Positions 35,906 through 43,005 of a stretch of 64,000 nucleotides of DNA are shown here, one piece after another. Position numbers and translations under genes: made by a program. This stretch comes from Flavobacteriales bacterium (GTDB lineage: Bacteria > Bacteroidota > Bacteroidia > UBA10329), in assembly GCA_020635535.1 (NCBI GenBank), contig JACJZP010000014.1, forward strand, positions 13,815-77,814, in the 5' to 3' direction. The notes under the pieces are model-generated. The model did no database searches and was not told the origin of the DNA. It worked only from the letters and a program-made list of their open reading frames with translations. Every line of letters begins with the position of its first letter. The first letter of the stretch is position 1.

Positions 35906-38900
35906 ATGAAAAGAGTTCTATTCTCCATTGTTCTGTTCGGATCGATACTAGGTTCTGCCATTGGTCAGAATGCCAACATCATCCTTAACGGTAAGATTGA
36001 TAACCTACTTGAGTTCTCAACGGTTTACTCGGAAGAGTTTGTCATGCACGACAGCGTTAAACTGGTAACTGACGTCTACCTGCCTGTAATGCGCGATTGC
36101 CTATTGGTGCCGATAAGCATTGATCTTCCGGCTGCTCTCGGTGGTGGTTCCATTGATTACGATCTGGAATTGATTCCGCGAGGAACACAATACGTGATCT
36201 ATGACTCTTTGAACGGTCAGCCCAATCCGAATCCATACAAACTGCCCATAGTACTTACCCGTACTCCTTACAACAAAGGAGACCAGAATGCTGAAGAAGC
36301 TCCGATCATGAACCTCTTGGGCTATGCTTTCCTCAAGCAGGATCAGCGCGGACGCTACGCATCAGAGGGTGTTTACCTACCGCTTACCAGTGATGGTTGG
36401 CGTAAACACGAATATCACCCAAACTTCAAACATGTATTGGACGCCACCGATTTCTCTGACCCCAAATGTGGCAACTATCACGAAGACGGATATGATACCA
36501 AAGAGTACATCAAAACGCGGTTGATGCGTGACTATGATCTTGATGGTGATGGTGTAACAGACACTACCGACCTGCTCTACACTGGCCGTTACGCCATGTT
36601 CGGGGCATCTGCTTTAGGTTACAATCAATATCAGGCCGCAGCTGCCCATATGATAGATGAGAATGAACCTGGGCTTAAGGCCATCATGCCTATTGTGGCA
36701 CCTGCCGATTTCTACAAAGGTGTGGGATATCCGAACGGTGTGCTAAGAGACAGGCTTGTAACCGGTTGGTTAAAGGGGCAGATCTTTGATACGGACGATG
36801 ATCTGATACCGATTGACAACGATATGCAGAACAACATCCACAGTTCTGCAGACTACAACCTTCCACAATCCATTGAGGTGAACTCAGTAATGAAAGACTT
36901 CCAGCAGAACAAATTCGATGCGGCCAACTTGGCCATCGACCACTTCGTTTCGGTACAATATCCTGACGAGAATGGCAACATGACCTGCGGTTACTATCCG
37001 AACTTTGTTGGGCGTGCTGAAATTGATGTAAGCCGCGCACGAACCGATATTAATGGAGAGCCAGACCCGAATGGAATGTACAACCGATTCCGCAACATGG
37101 AGGTGCCCGGATACCACCTTTGCGGATGGTGGGACATCTTTGTAGACTCTCAGACCGAAAGTTGGGCCAACATGAGGCGGCACTTGAGTACTTCCAAGTT
37201 CAATCGTCCGGGGGTTACCAACCGCGAACTGCAAAAGTTGGTGCTCGGCCCATGGGCGCACCAGACCATTGGCTCCACAACTACCGGTGACCGTACCTAC
37301 CCTGAAAATGTGAACGACCTGCTTGGAATCAACTTCGATGATTTCAGTGAAACGAACATTCCAATTGACAAGGCCTTGAACTCTGAGGTTATTGGCTGGT
37401 TCAGATATAATCTGAACTATCACCCAGATGAGTTCATTGGAGAACCCAAATTCATTCTCCCTGAGTCAGATAACCTCTATCCACTTGTAGACCTTGGCCT
37501 GTTAGGAACGGTGGATATAAGGGTGCCGGCAGAAGAAGTACGTCTTCCGTATACGAAGTTGATCAGTGTGCTTACAGGTGTTGAACCCCTTTCTGGTCTT
37601 AAGGCAGAACTGGTGTTGAACAGCCCGCTTGGTTCTCAGAGTTTCCCGATTGATCTACCCGAAATTCCATTGGACAATGTGATCCCTGGCCTCAACGCTC
37701 AGGATATAGATCCTATTCCTTACCGCGACTTTGCAGATCCGAATGAGATACCCAACGTTCGTCTTTACGTAATAGGACCGAACAATGACACTGAGCCGCA
37801 GAATGTCAATCTGTCTAACTATTGGTTGCCGGCAGACACGTTTCCACTGCCAGAAGGCAGGCCATGGGACGCTATTCAACGCGAGACCTTCTACATGCAC
37901 AAGAATGGAACACTTGACCAGAATGCTCCAACTACCGATGAAGGATTCAAGATGTATGTGCATGACCCTGATGATCCAATTAGAACAGTTGGTGGAGCTA
38001 ACATGATCGTTAGGACTCCAGATGGAGAAAGAGATGCCCAAGGTCAATTCAACCTAAAAGACCCACGCTATGAGCCTTACACCATGAACCGCCCAGGGGT
38101 AATAAGCTTTGAAAGCGCCCCAGTTGTAGATTCTCTTTGCATAATCGGTTTTCCGAGGGTCAAACTATATGCAAAAAGTAACATTGCCGGATTGAATGAA
38201 GGCCCTACTGACACGGATTTCCATATTCGTATTGTGGACGTTTATCCTGATGGAAGGGAATATTTTGTTCAAGATGGCTGCGTAAACGCAAGAGCCAGAG
38301 ACTATGTGCGCATGTTAATAGAGGAACCGTGGAAGGATTGGCAGATTCCGTTTGTTGGAGATGATATACCGTTCACAAACATCAACATTGGAGAGATCTA
38401 TGAATACTATTTTCAAATGTTGCCTATTGCCTATACGTTCGGTGATGGTCATAAGGTCAAGATCCTAATAAGCAGTAGCAACTTCACACGTTTTCAGGTA
38501 AACCCCAATGTTCCGATAGAACCGGGAGAGTATTTCCGTAGAAAACCAGGCGATGGTAAGACCTACATTTTTGAAGGTGAGGAATATGCACCACGCGTGG
38601 CCATTCAGCGTGTTCACTTCTCACCAGATCATCCAACACAGATCCAATTGCCTATTTACACTAAACAGTATACTGGCATAGACGACCCTATTGCACAAGA
38701 AACCGGTTCTCAATTACTGGTGTATCCTAATCCGGCTCAAGAAATGGTCACAGTTTTCATGGACAATGGAAGAAACTACAGTGTCAACATCCTTAACTTG
38801 GATGGCTCATTGGTCCGCTCTGAGAACAGTTTCAGAGATAACATGAATATAGATGTGTCGGATCTGAGCCAAGGTGTTTACTTCATTGAATTGACAGACA

Positions 38901-38944
38901 CCGAAACCAACGAGCGTTTTGTAGAGAAGTTGACCAAGCTCTGA
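35906..38944 (+). CDS. Secreted CocE/X-Pro dipeptidyl-peptidase-type hydrolase with T9SS type-A sorting domain
   Basis: The 1012 residues have a signal peptide (MKRVLFSIVLFGSILGSAIG) and an S15-type alpha/beta-hydrolase: VKLVTDVYLPV, IVLTRTPYNKGDQN, KQDQRGRYASEG, and nucleophile elbow FGASALGYNQ with Ser235. A C-terminal jelly-roll-like region (PGVISFESAPVVDSLCIIG onward) follows. An EF-hand-like loop DLDGDGVTDTTD (211-222) precedes the nucleophile. The last 75 residues (LLVYPNPAQEMVTVFM to FVEKLTKL) are a T9SS type-A signal. Known family activities: proline dipeptidase, cocaine and other ester hydrolysis, acylase. It works with the receptor gene upstream. Confidence 0.9.
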   Translation: MKRVLFSIVLFGSILGSAIGQNANIILNGKIDNLLEFSTVYSEEFVMHDSVKLVTDVYLPVMRDCLLVPISIDLPAALGGGSIDYDLELIPRGTQYVIYDSLNGQPNPNPYKLPIVLTRTPYNKGDQNAEEAPIMNLLGYAFLKQDQRGRYASEGVYLPLTSDGWRKHEYHPNFKHVLDATDFSDPKCGNYHEDGYDTKEYIKTRLMRDYDLDGDGVTDTTDLLYTGRYAMFGASALGYNQYQAAAAHMIDENEPGLKAIMPIVAPADFYKGVGYPNGVLRDRLVTGWLKGQIFDTDDDLIPIDNDMQNNIHSSADYNLPQSIEVNSVMKDFQQNKFDAANLAIDHFVSVQYPDENGNMTCGYYPNFVGRAEIDVSRARTDINGEPDPNGMYNRFRNMEVPGYHLCGWWDIFVDSQTESWANMRRHLSTSKFNRPGVTNRELQKLVLGPWAHQTIGSTTTGDRTYPENVNDLLGINFDDFSETNIPIDKALNSEVIGWFRYNLNYHPDEFIGEPKFILPESDNLYPLVDLGLLGTVDIRVPAEEVRLPYTKLISVLTGVEPLSGLKAELVLNSPLGSQSFPIDLPEIPLDNVIPGLNAQDIDPIPYRDFADPNEIPNVRLYVIGPNNDTEPQNVNLSNYWLPADTFPLPEGRPWDAIQRETFYMHKNGTLDQNAPTTDEGFKMYVHDPDDPIRTVGGANMIVRTPDGERDAQGQFNLKDPRYEPYTMNRPGVISFESAPVVDSLCIIGFPRVKLYAKSNIAGLNEGPTDTDFHIRIVDVYPDGREYFVQDGCVNARARDYVRMLIEEPWKDWQIPFVGDDIPFTNINIGEIYEYYFQMLPIAYTFGDGHKVKILISSSNFTRFQVNPNVPIEPGEYFRRKPGDGKTYIFEGEEYAPRVAIQRVHFSPDHPTQIQLPIYTKQYTGIDDPIAQETGSQLLVYPNPAQEMVTVFMDNGRNYSVNILNLDGSLVRSENSFRDNMNIDVSDLSQGVYFIELTDTETNERFVEKLTKL

Positions 38945-38969
38945 TCTGAAACCGATATGGTTTTCAATG

Positions 38970-38996
38970 ACCCCGCCATTGCAAAATGCGCGGGGT
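38970..38996 (+). terminator. Hairpin after the secreted hydrolase gene
   Basis: Stem ACCCCGC / GCGGGGT with a 13-base loop, 25 bases after the stop codon. It is followed directly by TATCTTTG rather than a T-run, so it may terminate one gene and shape the promoter of the next. Confidence 0.45.
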
Positions 38997-39004
38997 TATC
39001 TTTG
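38997..39004 (+). promoter_or_regulatory. Promoter -7 box for the thioesterase gene
   Basis: TATCTTTG followed by C, a full match to TAnnTTTGc, 17 bases before the chosen ATG at 39022. It rules out the longer reading frame starting at 38986. Confidence 0.55.
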
Positions 39005-39021
39005 CGCCAAATTTCAGTGCC

Positions 39022-39537
39022 ATGTCAGAAAAGCGAACACCCGAATCTACCCTTGCCATTAACACGGAAATTGTGTTGCCTAACGATACCAACACCCTTG
39101 GCAACCTGATGGGTGGCAAGCTGCTGCATTGGATGGACGTGATTGCTGCCATTTCTGCCCATCGGCTTTGCAAACGGGTATGTGTAACGGCATCGGTCAA
39201 CAATGTTTCGTTCAATCAACCCATTAAACTTGGCGATATCGTTACGCTTCGTGCAAAAGTTTCCCGCTCTTTCAATAGCAGCATGGAGATATTCATTGAT
39301 GTTTTTGTTGAAGACCGTGCAACTTCTGAGAAGATAAAGGTGAACGAGGCCATTTACACCTTTGTGGCCGTTGATCAGATGGGAAACACTATCCGTGTTC
39401 CTGAGATAACGCCAGAAACGGAAGAGGAAAAACAGCGCTACGATGGGGCTCTGAGAAGAAGACAGTTGAGTCTTATCCTTTCCGGAAAAATGAAGCCAAG
39501 TGAGGCCACCGAACTAAAGGCTTTGTTTGAAGATTAG
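39022..39537 (+). CDS. Acyl-CoA thioesterase, hotdog fold
   Basis: About 171 residues from MSEKRTPEST. The hotdog-fold thioesterase pattern includes the catalytic-region segment LPNDTNTLGNLMGGKLLHWM followed by DVIAA, then VTASVNNVSFNQPIKLGDIV, and an extended charged C-terminus as in BACH/YciA-type enzymes. It hydrolyses acyl-CoA to free acid and CoA in the cytosol. The start at 38986 was rejected because it lies upstream of the promoter box. Confidence 0.9.
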   Translation: MSEKRTPESTLAINTEIVLPNDTNTLGNLMGGKLLHWMDVIAAISAHRLCKRVCVTASVNNVSFNQPIKLGDIVTLRAKVSRSFNSSMEIFIDVFVEDRATSEKIKVNEAIYTFVAVDQMGNTIRVPEITPETEEEKQRYDGALRRRQLSLILSGKMKPSEATELKALFED

Positions 39538-39539
39538 TT

Positions 39540-40538
39540 TCAGGAAAGAAGTCTTTCGGCCTGTCTTAGAATGTTGGCCATATCTTGGTCTTCCATACAT
39601 CTGAAATGGCCTTTCGGACATTTGTCGAAACCTATCTTGCTGCAAGGGCGACAATCCAACCCATTTACTTCTGATAGATAAGATTCCCCTCCTTGAGGGA
39701 GATAGGGATACATGCCGAAGGCAGGAATCGTATTCCCCCAAATGGAAATGATCTTCTTGTTGAATGCTGCCGCTATGTGCATCATGCCGGTATCGTGCGT
39801 AATGACCAACTCCGCCTGTTTGATGAACCAAGCCGACTCAAGTACTGAATATTTTCCGCAAGCATTTATAACCGTTCCTTCTGCTTCTTCCTGTACGGAT
39901 CGGCCCAGATCTGCATCTTCCTTTCCACCGATCAGCAATATGGGTTTTGAAATTCCATTGCAGAGTTCCAAAAGCTTATGCTGCGGCAATTGTTTGGTCT
40001 TCAGCTTTGCCCCTACCACAACGGCCACAAAACCAAACCCCTCTGCCTGTGGCATCTCCCCAAAGGGGAGAATTTTAGGGACTCGAAAATCTGGCGGAAA
40101 AAAGAAATCCAACCCGTTTTCATCATTCTCAATTCCGAGTGGTTTCACCGTTTGCATGTAACGATCAACGATATGAACATTTGGCAAACAGTTCACCTTC
40201 AAGTTCACCTTCAGCCATTTCTCCACGTTCAGTTTATTGAAGGAATACCATTTACCTCCAATCAATGTTCTCAGAATACGCGTGCGGAGATTATGGTGAA
40301 GATCAATAACCACATCTGGACTGAATGCTTTCAGCTCCTTGGCAAGATCATTAATGTCCTGATTCAGCAGAAAAAACCCGTTCAAATACGGATTCGGCTG
40401 CACCAGTTCAGCATACTGCTTCTTGGTCACGTATCGAATATCAGCATCAGGGAATTTGGCCCGCAATGCCCTCGCAACCGGACTTGTAAGCACAATATCT
40501 CCAATGGAACTGAACCGTATGATGAGAATGCGTTGCAA
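39540..40538 (-). CDS. Glycosyltransferase family 9 (heptosyltransferase-like)
   Basis: GT-B fold enzyme of 332 residues with the GT9 features MQRILIIRFSSIGDIVLTSP, DVVIDLHHNLRTR, and the C-terminal donor-site segment ELVITHDTGMMHIAAAFNKK. Known members add ADP-heptose to lipopolysaccharide core. The sugar used here is not certain. It stands alone, ending two bases from the convergent thioesterase. Confidence 0.92.
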   Translation of the reverse strand: MQRILIIRFSSIGDIVLTSPVARALRAKFPDADIRYVTKKQYAELVQPNPYLNGFFLLNQDINDLAKELKAFSPDVVIDLHHNLRTRILRTLIGGKWYSFNKLNVEKWLKVNLKVNCLPNVHIVDRYMQTVKPLGIENDENGLDFFFPPDFRVPKILPFGEMPQAEGFGFVAVVVGAKLKTKQLPQHKLLELCNGISKPILLIGGKEDADLGRSVQEEAEGTVINACGKYSVLESAWFIKQAELVITHDTGMMHIAAAFNKKIISIWGNTIPAFGMYPYLPQGGESYLSEVNGLDCRPCSKIGFDKCPKGHFRCMEDQDMANILRQAERLLS

Positions 40539-40640
40539 CGGAACAAATGTAGAAAGGCGAAGTGCTAATTTTCACCTAGCAACGACCCATGTTCAATAAT
40601 ATGAACGCACCCCTTGTGTATGCAGTATCGGACAATTGTT

Positions 40641-40668
40641 AAAAAAGGGTCTGTTTACTGAACAGACC
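40641..40668 (-). terminator. Terminator-like hairpin with T-run on the minus strand
   Basis: Stem GGTCTGTT / AACAGACC, five-base loop, followed on the minus strand by C and six T (seen as AAAAAA on plus). It has the form of an intrinsic terminator for leftward transcription coming from the repeat region. Confidence 0.55.
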
Positions 40669-40683
40669 ACATTAACAGCAGTT

Positions 40684-40710
40684 AAGTGTGCATAAAGCGC
40701 ACTTTTAATT
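40684..40710 (+). terminator. Weak terminator-like hairpin
   Basis: AAGTGTGC-ATAAA-GCGCACTT followed by TTAATT: an eight-base stem with one G-U pair. Confidence 0.35.
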
Positions 40711-40855
40711 CACGTTGTTCGTAACCCATCTTCAGTTTGCCGTAACCCATCTTTGGTTTTCCATAGCTTATCTTCAGTTAACTGTATCCTATCTTCGGTT
40801 TTCCATAGCACATCTTCAGTTACGGGTTGATCATTTGCAGTTAAAATGAAAGTGT
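40709..40855. repeat. Degenerate 21-bp tandem repeats (about six to seven units)
   Basis: The motif CTTCAGTT (variants CTTTGGTT, CTTCGGTT, TTGCAGTT) recurs at 40730, 40751, 40772, 40793, 40814 and 40835, exactly 21 bases apart. CCATAGC or CGTAACCCAT segments lie between. On the minus strand the period equals seven codons (TED.LWK-like), but no start codon supports translation. Confidence 0.8.
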
Positions 40856-40919
40856 TTCGGTTCTCTTCGTGCTTCCTGCATGTCAGAAAAGTACTTAAAC
40901 GGAAGAACCACCGCACAGC

Positions 40920-40989
40920 CCGCGCAAGAGTTCCAACGGATCTCTTGTGCGCAGCAGAACACGATCAGTCTCCGACTGATCTTTATACC
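40920..40989 (+). repeat. REP element, left end: double hairpin next to transposase
   Basis: Hairpin A: GCGCAAGAG / CTCTTGTGCGC around the loop TTCCAACGGAT (40922-40952). Hairpin B, ten bases further on: GATCAGTC-TCC-GACTGATC (40963-40981), then TTTATACC. The same two-hairpin order appears mirrored at 41584-41653. Confidence 0.8.
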
Positions 40990-41008
40990 TTTCCGTTAAG
41001 GTAGAGTT

Positions 41009-41563
41009 ATGAGCACGCAGTATAAATTCCATGATCCCGAAGGGATCTATTTCGTCAGTTTTGCAACGGTCGGTTGGACAGATGTTTTCACCCGAGTGCT
41101 TTACAAGGAGATTTTCGCAGAAAGCGTGCGTCACTGCCAGCGGCACAAGGGTCTGGAACTTTTCGGCTGGTGCCTGATGACCAATCACGCCCATCTACTG
41201 GTAAGGGCAAAGGAAGGCCATCGGCTCAACGACATCATCAGAGACCTGAAAAAATACACCTCAACCCAGATCATCAAGTCCATTGAGGAGAATCCGCAGG
41301 AGAGTCGGAAGGAATGGCTCCTCTCCATGTTCCGAAATGCTGGTGCACACAATCCGAACAACAAAAAGTATCAGTTCTGGAGGCAGGACAATCATCCCAT
41401 AGAATGCTACAGTGCTCAGGTGGTTCATCAGAAACTCAATTATATTCACAACAACCCCGTCAAGGAGGGGGTCGTTGAGTTTCCTGAGCACTATATTTAC
41501 AGTAGTGCGATCAACTATGCAGATGGTCAAGGTCTGCTCGAAATTGAACGGATTGATGGGTGA
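41009..41563 (+). CDS. REP-associated tyrosine transposase (RAYT, Y1/IS200-like)
   Basis: Single-strand DNA transposase of the HUH-Y1 family with 184 residues. It shows the N-terminal GIYFVSFATVGW, the HUH metal motif in WCLMTNHAHLLVRA (His-Ala-His), and the catalytic tyrosine in VHQKLNYIHNNPVKEGVVEF. RAYTs bind and cut REP hairpins and are usually single-copy domesticated genes. The ORF is intact and is bracketed by inverted REP double hairpins, which supports activity now or recently. Confidence 0.9.
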   Translation: MSTQYKFHDPEGIYFVSFATVGWTDVFTRVLYKEIFAESVRHCQRHKGLELFGWCLMTNHAHLLVRAKEGHRLNDIIRDLKKYTSTQIIKSIEENPQESRKEWLLSMFRNAGAHNPNNKKYQFWRQDNHPIECYSAQVVHQKLNYIHNNPVKEGVVEFPEHYIYSSAINYADGQGLLEIERIDG

Positions 41564-41583
41564 TGGAATTACTTACGGTGGTT

Positions 41584-41653
41584 GGTATGAAGATCAGTCT
41601 AAGACTGATCGCACCACTTCCACACGAGTGACCCTTCGGAACACTCGCGGGAG
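41584..41653 (-). repeat. REP element, right end: mirrored double hairpin
   Basis: Hairpin B: GATCAGTC-TAA-GACTGATC (41592-41610), identical stem to the left end with a changed loop. Hairpin A: CGAGTG / CACTCG around ACCCTTCGGAA (about 41624-41646). Read in reverse complement, the order, spacing and TTCATACC flank match the left element. About 23 of 32 bases match in hairpin A, with changes on both stem sides. Confidence 0.8.
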
Positions 41654-41659
41654 CGGGGG

Positions 41660-41788
41660 TATGCAACACCACTGGTCAACGGCAACAATACGGTTCAGTT
41701 GGATCTGGCAAAGGGTCTGTATCTTTACAGGATAAGCATGAACGGCTCACCAAAATGGAGTGGAAAGGTATCCATAAGCTCTTATTGA
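41660..41788 (+). pseudogene. Truncated remnant: C-terminal end of a T9SS type-A sorting domain
   Basis: The frame reads GYATPLVNGNNTVQLDLAKG, continues LYLYRISMNGSPKWSGKVSI, then SSY and a TGA at 41786-41788. It aligns with the end of the next gene (QGLYLYNITVNGTPKWTG, KLSISS at 42660-42744). No upstream part of the protein exists: the frame runs into the REP element. The remnant therefore looks like the tail of a duplicated gene whose 5' part was lost at or near the transposon insertion. Confidence 0.75.
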
Positions 41789-42744
41789 TAACCTTGGCAT
41801 CAGTTCTGAGCATGCATCTGCATGCTCAGAACCTAGTGCCGAATCCTTCTTTTGAGGATTACACAGAATGTCCTGAAAATACTGGACAGATAATAAATGC
41901 TCTTCCTTGGTATAGTGTGCGTTCATCATGCGATTACTATCACGAGTGTGGCTCTAATGGAGCAAGTATTCCTATAAATTACGGAGGGGGGGGGTATGCA
42001 AGGACTGGGAAGGCGTATGCTGGACTTAAGGTCTGGTGTGTAAATGACATATCCGGTATCAATCGTGAAGTTCTGGGAGTTCCGCTTATTGAAACATTGG
42101 TTGAGGGAGAAGTATATCGTGTTGAATTCTATTTGAGCATGTCAGACAGTATGTGGTATGCCAGCAAGGATGTGGGGGCTTATTTTTCTGTTCAACAACC
42201 GGATAGCGACAATGACAGCATAGAGAGCTGTCAGCCACAGGTGCGGTATGATGGGGATTTCATTACCGATAGGGAAGGGTGGACACGTGTGTCAGGTAGT
42301 TTTGTAGCGGCCGGAGGTGAACGATTCCTGAGCATCGGCAACTTCGACAAATATGAGGATACGGAAACCCTTTTCGTGCCCGGTGGAGGTGTCAATCCAT
42401 GGCATTCCAACATATATTGGAGTTGCTCAGAGTATTTCATAGATGATGTGTCGGTAGTGCCTGATAGCATTACAGGAATCAATGATGAATTAGAAATTAA
42501 GAATGATGAATTGTCGGTGTACCCCAACCCGAACACAGGTGCATTTACGGTTGAGTTGAAACTACAGGAAGGAGAAGCGGCTCAATTACAATTATGGAAT
42601 CTTGCCGGGCAACAAGTGCTTGCCCAACAGTTGGGTAACGGAATAAATGCCATCGAAATAGATGCTCCTCAAGGTCTGTACCTTTATAACATAACTGTGA
42701 ACGGCACACCGAAATGGACAGGAAAGCTATCTATAAGTTCTTAA
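41755..42744 (+). CDS. Secreted protein with T9SS type-A sorting domain and internal G9 tract
   Basis: The 329 residues start with a signal peptide (MEWKGIHKLLLITLASVLSM, cleaved after LHAQ) and continue NLVPNPSFEDYTECPENTGQ, the opening of a beta-sandwich domain type common in Bacteroidota secreted proteins. ITGINDELEIKNDELSVYPN leads into the T9SS type-A signal (about 255-329). The ATG lies inside the upstream remnant. Residues 77-80 are four glycines encoded by GGA plus nine consecutive G (41986-41994). Function unknown; probably surface-exposed or released. Confidence 0.82.
   Translation: MEWKGIHKLLLITLASVLSMHLHAQNLVPNPSFEDYTECPENTGQIINALPWYSVRSSCDYYHECGSNGASIPINYGGGGYARTGKAYAGLKVWCVNDISGINREVLGVPLIETLVEGEVYRVEFYLSMSDSMWYASKDVGAYFSVQQPDSDNDSIESCQPQVRYDGDFITDREGWTRVSGSFVAAGGERFLSIGNFDKYEDTETLFVPGGGVNPWHSNIYWSCSEYFIDDVSVVPDSITGINDELEIKNDELSVYPNPNTGAFTVELKLQEGEAAQLQLWNLAGQQVLAQQLGNGINAIEIDAPQGLYLYNITVNGTPKWTGKLSISS
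41986..41994 (+). repeat. Homopolymeric G9 tract inside a surface protein gene
   Basis: Nine consecutive G inside the codon run GGA GGG GGG GGG. Gain or loss of one G shifts the frame early in the protein, before the sorting domain. I noticed no G-run of this length elsewhere in the window. Confidence 0.85.
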
Positions 42745-42749
42745 AATCA

Positions 42750-42775
42750 AGCCCGCGATTTCAATCATGGGTTTT
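42750..42775 (+). terminator. Hairpin terminator after the T9SS protein gene
   Basis: AGCCC-GC-GATT / AATC-AT-GGG with a two-base internal mismatch, followed by TTTTGGT. It starts six bases after the TAA. Confidence 0.5.
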
Positions 42776-42951
42776 GGTCTGACTATGCAATTTATGACAG
42801 GCAACGTTTTTGTAAACGACCAATGGGCAAATTCAAGGGGCTTTCTGAAGTTGCCGCTTTCAGCGTTAAGAAACACCCAAACAAGAGACATGTCGGGGCT
42901 TTTTTAGCCAGATATGCTCTAAGCGTTGCGTAATCCAAACTCAACGAAAAA

Positions 42952-42978
42952 GATTCCTCCGCTTCGGTCGGAATGACA
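42952..42978 (+). repeat. Short REP-like intergenic hairpin
   Basis: ATTCC-t-CCG-CTT-CGG-tc-GGAAT followed by GACA. This GATTCCTCCGCTTCGGTCGG-type sequence is familiar from intergenic repeats in Bacteroidota genomes. It lies just upstream of the tatD promoter. The rest of the 42776-42992 gap shows nothing else that I can support. Confidence 0.5.
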
Positions 42979-42992
42979 AGCGGCTTCTGAAC

Positions 42993-43001
42993 TACATTTG
43001 C
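42993..43001 (+). promoter_or_regulatory. Promoter -7 box for tatD-asparaginase, probably leaderless
   Basis: TACATTTGC, a full match to TAnnTTTGc. The TTTG ends only five bases before the ATG at 43006, so transcription would begin at about the start codon. Confidence 0.6.
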
Positions 43002-43005
43002 CTCC

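Larger units (their letters stand above)
40539..40962. other. Intergenic region with hairpins and tandem repeats, no convincing gene
   Basis: This 424-base stretch between the GT9 gene and the REP-associated transposase element holds two terminator-like hairpins and a run of 21-base repeats, listed separately. The only sizeable reading frame (minus, 40710-40916) starts with GTG, is made mostly of the repeat and has no recognisable homology. Confidence 0.6.
40920..41653 (+). mobile_element. RAYT/REP element (REPtron-like), about 0.73 kb
   Basis: A transposase gene flanked by two REP double hairpins in inverted orientation. No target-site duplication is evident, as expected for HUH elements. 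The right end directly abuts the remnant of a T9SS-secreted protein gene. Confidence 0.75.

Noticed and set aside
38986..39021. Upstream ATG for the thioesterase gene
   Set aside because: It lies inside the terminator hairpin and upstream of the -7 promoter box, so it would not be in the mRNA.
40710..40916. Minus-strand ORF of 68 codons with TED-type heptad repeats
   Set aside because: It starts with GTG, has no ATG, and more than half of it is the 21-bp repeat array. I list it as a repeat, while noting the seven-residue periodicity.
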